A DNA stretch of 64,000 bases from positions 21,113 to 85,112 of the forward strand of contig JAJXWA010000007.1 in assembly GCA_021781795.1 (NCBI GenBank), read 5' to 3'. Shown piece by piece: positions 60,328 through 64,000 of the stretch; positions within the stretch are counted from its first letter, which is position 1; the number at the start of each line of letters is the position of its first letter. The notes beneath the pieces are model-generated. The model did not search any database, was not told the DNA's origin, and was given only the letters and a program-made list of their open reading frames with translations. The DNA comes from Acidobacteriota bacterium. Lineage in GTDB: Bacteria > Acidobacteriota > Terriglobia > Terriglobales > Acidobacteriaceae. Made by a program: the position numbers and the translations under genes.

Positions 60328-60734
60328 AGGCCCATCGATGGGTATGGGTTCCTCTGGACGCTGTGCTTGCCATTCATGACGAACAGATTTCGGAACACGG
60401 GGGCATTCGCGGTCTTCGTGACCTCGCTGTAATCGCCTCTGCGCTCGCCAAGCCTCGCAACGTCGTTGCGTACGGGAAGCCCGATGCAGCTGCCTTAGCG
60501 GCCGCTTATGCATTCGGGCTATGCAACAGTCGTGGGTTTCTCGACGGCAACAAACGCACGGCCTACGTGGTTGCCGAAACATTCCTTGATCTGAACGGTT
60601 GCGCAATGAAGGCCACAGACGAGGAAATTGTCAACACGATGCTGGCGGTTGCATCAGGAGTCATGTCAGAAGGCCGCCTGGCGGAGTGGTTCCGGTCACT
60701 TATCACAACACCAAAAGAGAAGGGCGAAAGCTGA
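60324..60734 (+). CDS. Death-on-curing (Doc/Fic-fold) family toxin
   Basis: VWVPLDAVLAIHDEQISEHGGIRGLRDLAVIASALAKPRNVVAYGKPDAAALAAAYAFGLCNSRGFLDGNKRTAYVVAETFLDLNG. Confidence 0.88.
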   Translation: MKAHRWVWVPLDAVLAIHDEQISEHGGIRGLRDLAVIASALAKPRNVVAYGKPDAAALAAAYAFGLCNSRGFLDGNKRTAYVVAETFLDLNGCAMKATDEEIVNTMLAVASGVMSEGRLAEWFRSLITTPKEKGES

Positions 60735-60895
60735 TCCGTCCATGCTTTTCCACGATCAAATTCGCTCCACCCATGCCGTAGTTGCCCCCCGGCGACTTCA
60801 GCATGCGATGTGTTTACGAATCTCAAACGCCACCATTGCCGGTGATACGACAAGAATGGAAATCGGTCTATTTTCCGAGTGAATCTCGAATTGGT

Positions 60896-61750
60896 CTAAC
60901 GCATAACTTTCAATGTGCGTTTCCACCGCGTATCCGAGAAGAAATGCAGCGCAACGTGGCCCATCCACGCAAACTTCTGGCTGACACCCGTCTTTTCGTA
61001 CTCCCCTTCAGTAGCCTCAAACGACCAATAATTAAATAGCGGCCGTCCAATGATATTTGCCCTGGGCACGAATCCCCAGAAGCGCGAGTCCAGGCTGTTG
61101 TGCCGGTTGTCGCCCATCATGAAGTACATGCCGGGTGGAACCACCAAGTCACCATCGCGCACATAATTTGAGAAGTTCACAGCCCACGACTCTGTGGACC
61201 CAGTCGCCTCCGACGGGGGAACTGCGGGAAAATCATCGAGGAATTCGTTGAAGTTATCCGTCGTCGTCGGCTGCGCAAATCCAGCAGGCTGCGCGACGCC
61301 ATTAACGATCACAATGCCGTTGTGTAGATGGATATGATCGCCCGGTACGCCAATTAATCTCTTCACCAGGGGAGTGTACTGCGGAGTCCCATCGGCGTCA
61401 GTCGCGTCAATGCCGGGCTGATAAACGGGCTTGTAGAACACCACTATGTCGCCGCGCCTCGGCTCGCGATACCTTATTAGCGGCATCCAAGAAGTGGATG
61501 GCGCCAGCGTGATCTGGTCGACAAGCAGATGATCGCCCACAAGCAACGTATTCTCCATCGAGCCTGACGGAATCACACGGTTCTGAGCTAAGAATGTCAG
61601 GATGAATAATCCCACCACCAGAACTGAGCAGATGCTGGCGACTGCCTCAAATGGTGTCTCTTTCCTTTCAATGTCGGTAGAAGCTGGGCGCTCCTCCGAA
61701 CATCTTTTCTCGTGGTTTGTCTTGTTCATGGCGCATGACAAGATTAGCAA
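60896..61750 (-). CDS. lepB: Signal peptidase I
   Basis: VIPSGSMENTLLVGDHLLVDQI...YREPRRGDIVVFYKP...VKRLIGVPGDHIHL...MGDNRHNSLDSRFWGFVPRANIIGRPLF. Confidence 0.95.
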   Translation of the reverse strand: MLILSCAMNKTNHEKRCSEERPASTDIERKETPFEAVASICSVLVVGLFILTFLAQNRVIPSGSMENTLLVGDHLLVDQITLAPSTSWMPLIRYREPRRGDIVVFYKPVYQPGIDATDADGTPQYTPLVKRLIGVPGDHIHLHNGIVIVNGVAQPAGFAQPTTTDNFNEFLDDFPAVPPSEATGSTESWAVNFSNYVRDGDLVVPPGMYFMMGDNRHNSLDSRFWGFVPRANIIGRPLFNYWSFEATEGEYEKTGVSQKFAWMGHVALHFFSDTRWKRTLKVMR

Positions 61751-61927
61751 ATGTCCGCCGGACTACCGTTCTGAGTGGTTTGTCGGCCAACGTCGCCCGA
61801 GCGTGAAAGGGATCACCAAGGGCGACGGTGGGCGGTCAACCACCAACAACTCGGGAATTCGACATCCCTGAGTGGTTCGACGATTATGAACTCTCTGAGA
61901 ATGGAAACTGCGCAGTTTCCAAGGGTC

Positions 61928-63115
61928 CTAATGAAGGTGTTGATGGAACGCGATCGCAATACTTTTCAAAGCACCTTCCGTTCCGTTGCAGGTATCGTTC
62001 GCAAGGAGCACATAGCCCTGGTGGCTATTAGGAAACAGAACAACTTGGCTCGACATACCAAATGTGCCTCCCCCATGCCACAGCATTTCCGAGCCGTCAA
62101 TGGTGCCTACGTTCCAGACGAGTGCCTTTCCGTCGTGAGCGTCACCCTGAATCAGCCTATGAGCAATCACGATGACCGGGTCTGTTGGGCTTAACTGCCA
62201 TCGGACATACTTGGCCATATCCCGAGGGGTTGAATACAAGCCGTAAGCGGCTCCGGCATTACGTAGGTGATACGGCATCAAGTGTCCGGCGGGGCTATAA
62301 CCTTTGACCAACCGGGAGCGCTCTTTCGCGTTCAGGACAAATCCAGTGGACGCCATCCCGAGCGGCTGCAGTATCTGTTCCATCAGCAATCGCTCGAATG
62401 GCAACTTGTAGACGGTTTCCAGTCCCCATCCAATAACTTTGAAGCCAAGATTGGAATAGACTTCTTTGGTACCTGGGTCGCTCCGCAATGAAACATCGTG
62501 AAGATCATGTAGATAACGCCCTCGGTCGAAGCCGAATTCGCGCGCGATTAGCTTAAATGGCAGAGTCTCCGGGTCGCGGTGTGCATAAAGATCATCCGTG
62601 TCAGGGAGATCACGGGGCAGCCCTGAGGTGTGAGTAGCAAGGGTCCTCAATGTGATGGGGTTTCCCCGCCATGCGAGGTTTGAATAAGCTTCGGGGAGAT
62701 ATTGCCTAAAATCAGCATCGAGTTGCATTCGATGCTGGAACAGGGCCCGCGCAGCCAGGGCGCCAGTGAATGTCTTTGTGACAGAAGCAATCTCATAGAC
62801 GCTGTCAGGCGTGGGTTTGGCACGCCTGCTTCTTGAAGTGGATCCGAAATCATAGAACTCGATTTGATTATCTAGTACGACGGCGACCGATAACCCAACG
62901 TGGCACGTGTTCTTAAGAAACGATGCAACAAGCTGATCAACAATCGCATCGTGGTGGGTATCCTGACCTGCCGCCGCAGTTATCGTCGGCCGTTCGCGGC
63001 CCTCAGCAGAAGCCCCAGACAGGATGAGCAGCAGGAGCAGTATTTGAATGAGCGCTGGACGGATTACTGGACGGATTATGTGAGACAGCTCAGGCTGTTG
63101 CGACTTCTCCGGCAT
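61928..63115 (-). CDS. Class C beta-lactamase-like serine hydrolase
   Basis: Signal peptide; SxxK in YEIASVTKTFTGALAA, YxN in VYSNLGFKVIGWGLE, WHGGGTFGMSS. Confidence 0.92.
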   Translation of the reverse strand: MPEKSQQPELSHIIRPVIRPALIQILLLLLILSGASAEGRERPTITAAAGQDTHHDAIVDQLVASFLKNTCHVGLSVAVVLDNQIEFYDFGSTSRSRRAKPTPDSVYEIASVTKTFTGALAARALFQHRMQLDADFRQYLPEAYSNLAWRGNPITLRTLATHTSGLPRDLPDTDDLYAHRDPETLPFKLIAREFGFDRGRYLHDLHDVSLRSDPGTKEVYSNLGFKVIGWGLETVYKLPFERLLMEQILQPLGMASTGFVLNAKERSRLVKGYSPAGHLMPYHLRNAGAAYGLYSTPRDMAKYVRWQLSPTDPVIVIAHRLIQGDAHDGKALVWNVGTIDGSEMLWHGGGTFGMSSQVVLFPNSHQGYVLLANDTCNGTEGALKSIAIAFHQHLH

Positions 63116-63836
63116 TGTCGTGCCCCTACGATGATGATAACCGCGCCTTGAGCGAACGATTTTGCCGAGCCAATCTCAGTTCATGCTTACAGGCCATAAG
63201 CGGCAATCGGGTCCCGCTTCTCGCTTCGATCCGCCAAGATACTCGGCAGGAAGCGGAGCTCCGCCTTCTGAAGAAATCGCGCCTGAAAGAAAATATAGCT
63301 TCTTACTGCCAGCCTTTATGGCACCATCCGCGTTATTGGCCGCGTATCTTCGCCGAGGCACTCATCGAGATGGGATGGCCGGTGAAATCCTCGTTCTGGC
63401 CGGTTTGTCGGAAACATCCAAATGCCTCGAAAGCGGCTCCATGGCCAGCCACGCGCTTCGCCCTGGTTCGCACTTCTGAATGTCAAGCCCCGGCGAACCG
63501 TTGACCAACATGTAATCTCCGGTTGGGCGGTGATACACCCGGGCAGCCAGATTCTGGCGACAAGCGCGTTTTATGAGGAGGGTTCGGGACCAGTGTGATT
63601 TGTTGCCAGCAGTTGCAGTCTGTGGCGATCTGCGGTCCCGAACAGCGAGGGGGACACCCTCATCGTGGTTTTGGGGGGGGCGATATTGTGATCGGACCAA
63701 CCAGGTTGGAAAGGATCCGGCCAGTTTCTCCATCGTTGCCTGACCGCTCGCGATCGCAGGCCACTTCGCCCGCAATTGCCAATACGTGAACCTGCACCCG
63801 GGAACGGTTTTAAGAAGCCGAGTTCAGGCCCCTTCC

Positions 63837-64000
63837 TCAGTACCACTTGAAGTTCACCTCAATCTTGATCGAGACTGCCACAGGCTTTCCTGAAAGCATG
63901 GCTGGCCTGAATCGATATTGCTTTACCGCCTTCACCGCTTGCGCATCAAAGTCAGAGCGGAATGACTTCACGACATGAATGTCCTGCGGCATTCCTTTCG
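63837..64000 (-). CDS. TonB-family C-terminal domain protein (partial, 5' end beyond window)
   Basis: Manual reverse translation: KGMPQDIHVVKSFRSDFDAQAVKAVKQYRFRPAMLSGKPVAVSIKIEVNFKWY*. Confidence 0.75.
   Translation of the reverse strand, partial: KGMPQDIHVVKSFRSDFDAQAVKAVKQYRFRPAMLSGKPVAVSIKIEVNFKWY

Noticed and set aside
63057-63082. Short tandem repeat TGGACGGATTAC TGGACGGATTAT
   Set aside because: Only two 12-nt copies inside the signal-peptide region of the serine hydrolase; in frame (IRPVIRP), likely trivial.
1-64000. CRISPR arrays, rRNA operons, transposase or prophage genes
   Set aside because: Looked for regularly spaced repeats, rRNA signatures and integrase/transposase motifs; none seen.

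Overview
The window is about 64 kb of GC-rich bacterial chromosome. Gene content and protein style suggest Acidobacteriota (Acidobacteriaceae-like); this is inference, since no search was run. Most of it is dense core genome: pgpA, yacG, rimO, SRP RNA (ffs), fabH, mqnA, dprA, topA, GH36 alpha-galactosidase with a LacI regulator, glycerate 2-kinase, M20 peptidase, glutathione peroxidase, DUF255/YyaL protein, MscS channel, fused E1 alpha/beta dehydrogenase, gmhB, MsbA-like ABC exporter, yicC-gmk-rpoZ-coaBC-udg operon, ROK/polyphosphate glucokinase, priA, HU, dcd, LuxR-type regulator, SYLF and VWA proteins, LpxL-like acyltransferase and lpxD, aldo/keto reductase, xseB, a homocysteine methyltransferase/MTHFR fusion, bshB1, TauE, aquaporin, PhoB/PhoR/PstS, two FtsX/MacB-type permeases, and a LarA-like protein. 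From about 59.1 kb to the right end the sequence looks more accessory. It holds a truncated tRNA-Arg-like fragment, decayed intergenic DNA, an AbrB/MazE-Doc toxin-antitoxin cassette with a perfect palindrome upstream, lepB, a class-C serine hydrolase and a partial TonB-type C-terminus. Main observations: (1) dprA is interrupted by a frameshift exactly explained by a 4-bp TCGC tandem duplication; (2) three tandem small secreted proteins share a C-terminal helical domain; (3) the TA cassette has a 9-bp palindromic candidate operator, imperfect flanking repeats, and a Fic motif lacking the canonical His; (4) a 5'-only tRNA-Arg fragment; (5) RimO carries an unusual inter-domain insertion; (6) pstS is followed directly by a terminator with no pstCAB. 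No CRISPR array, rRNA operon, intact tRNA or recognisable transposase was found.
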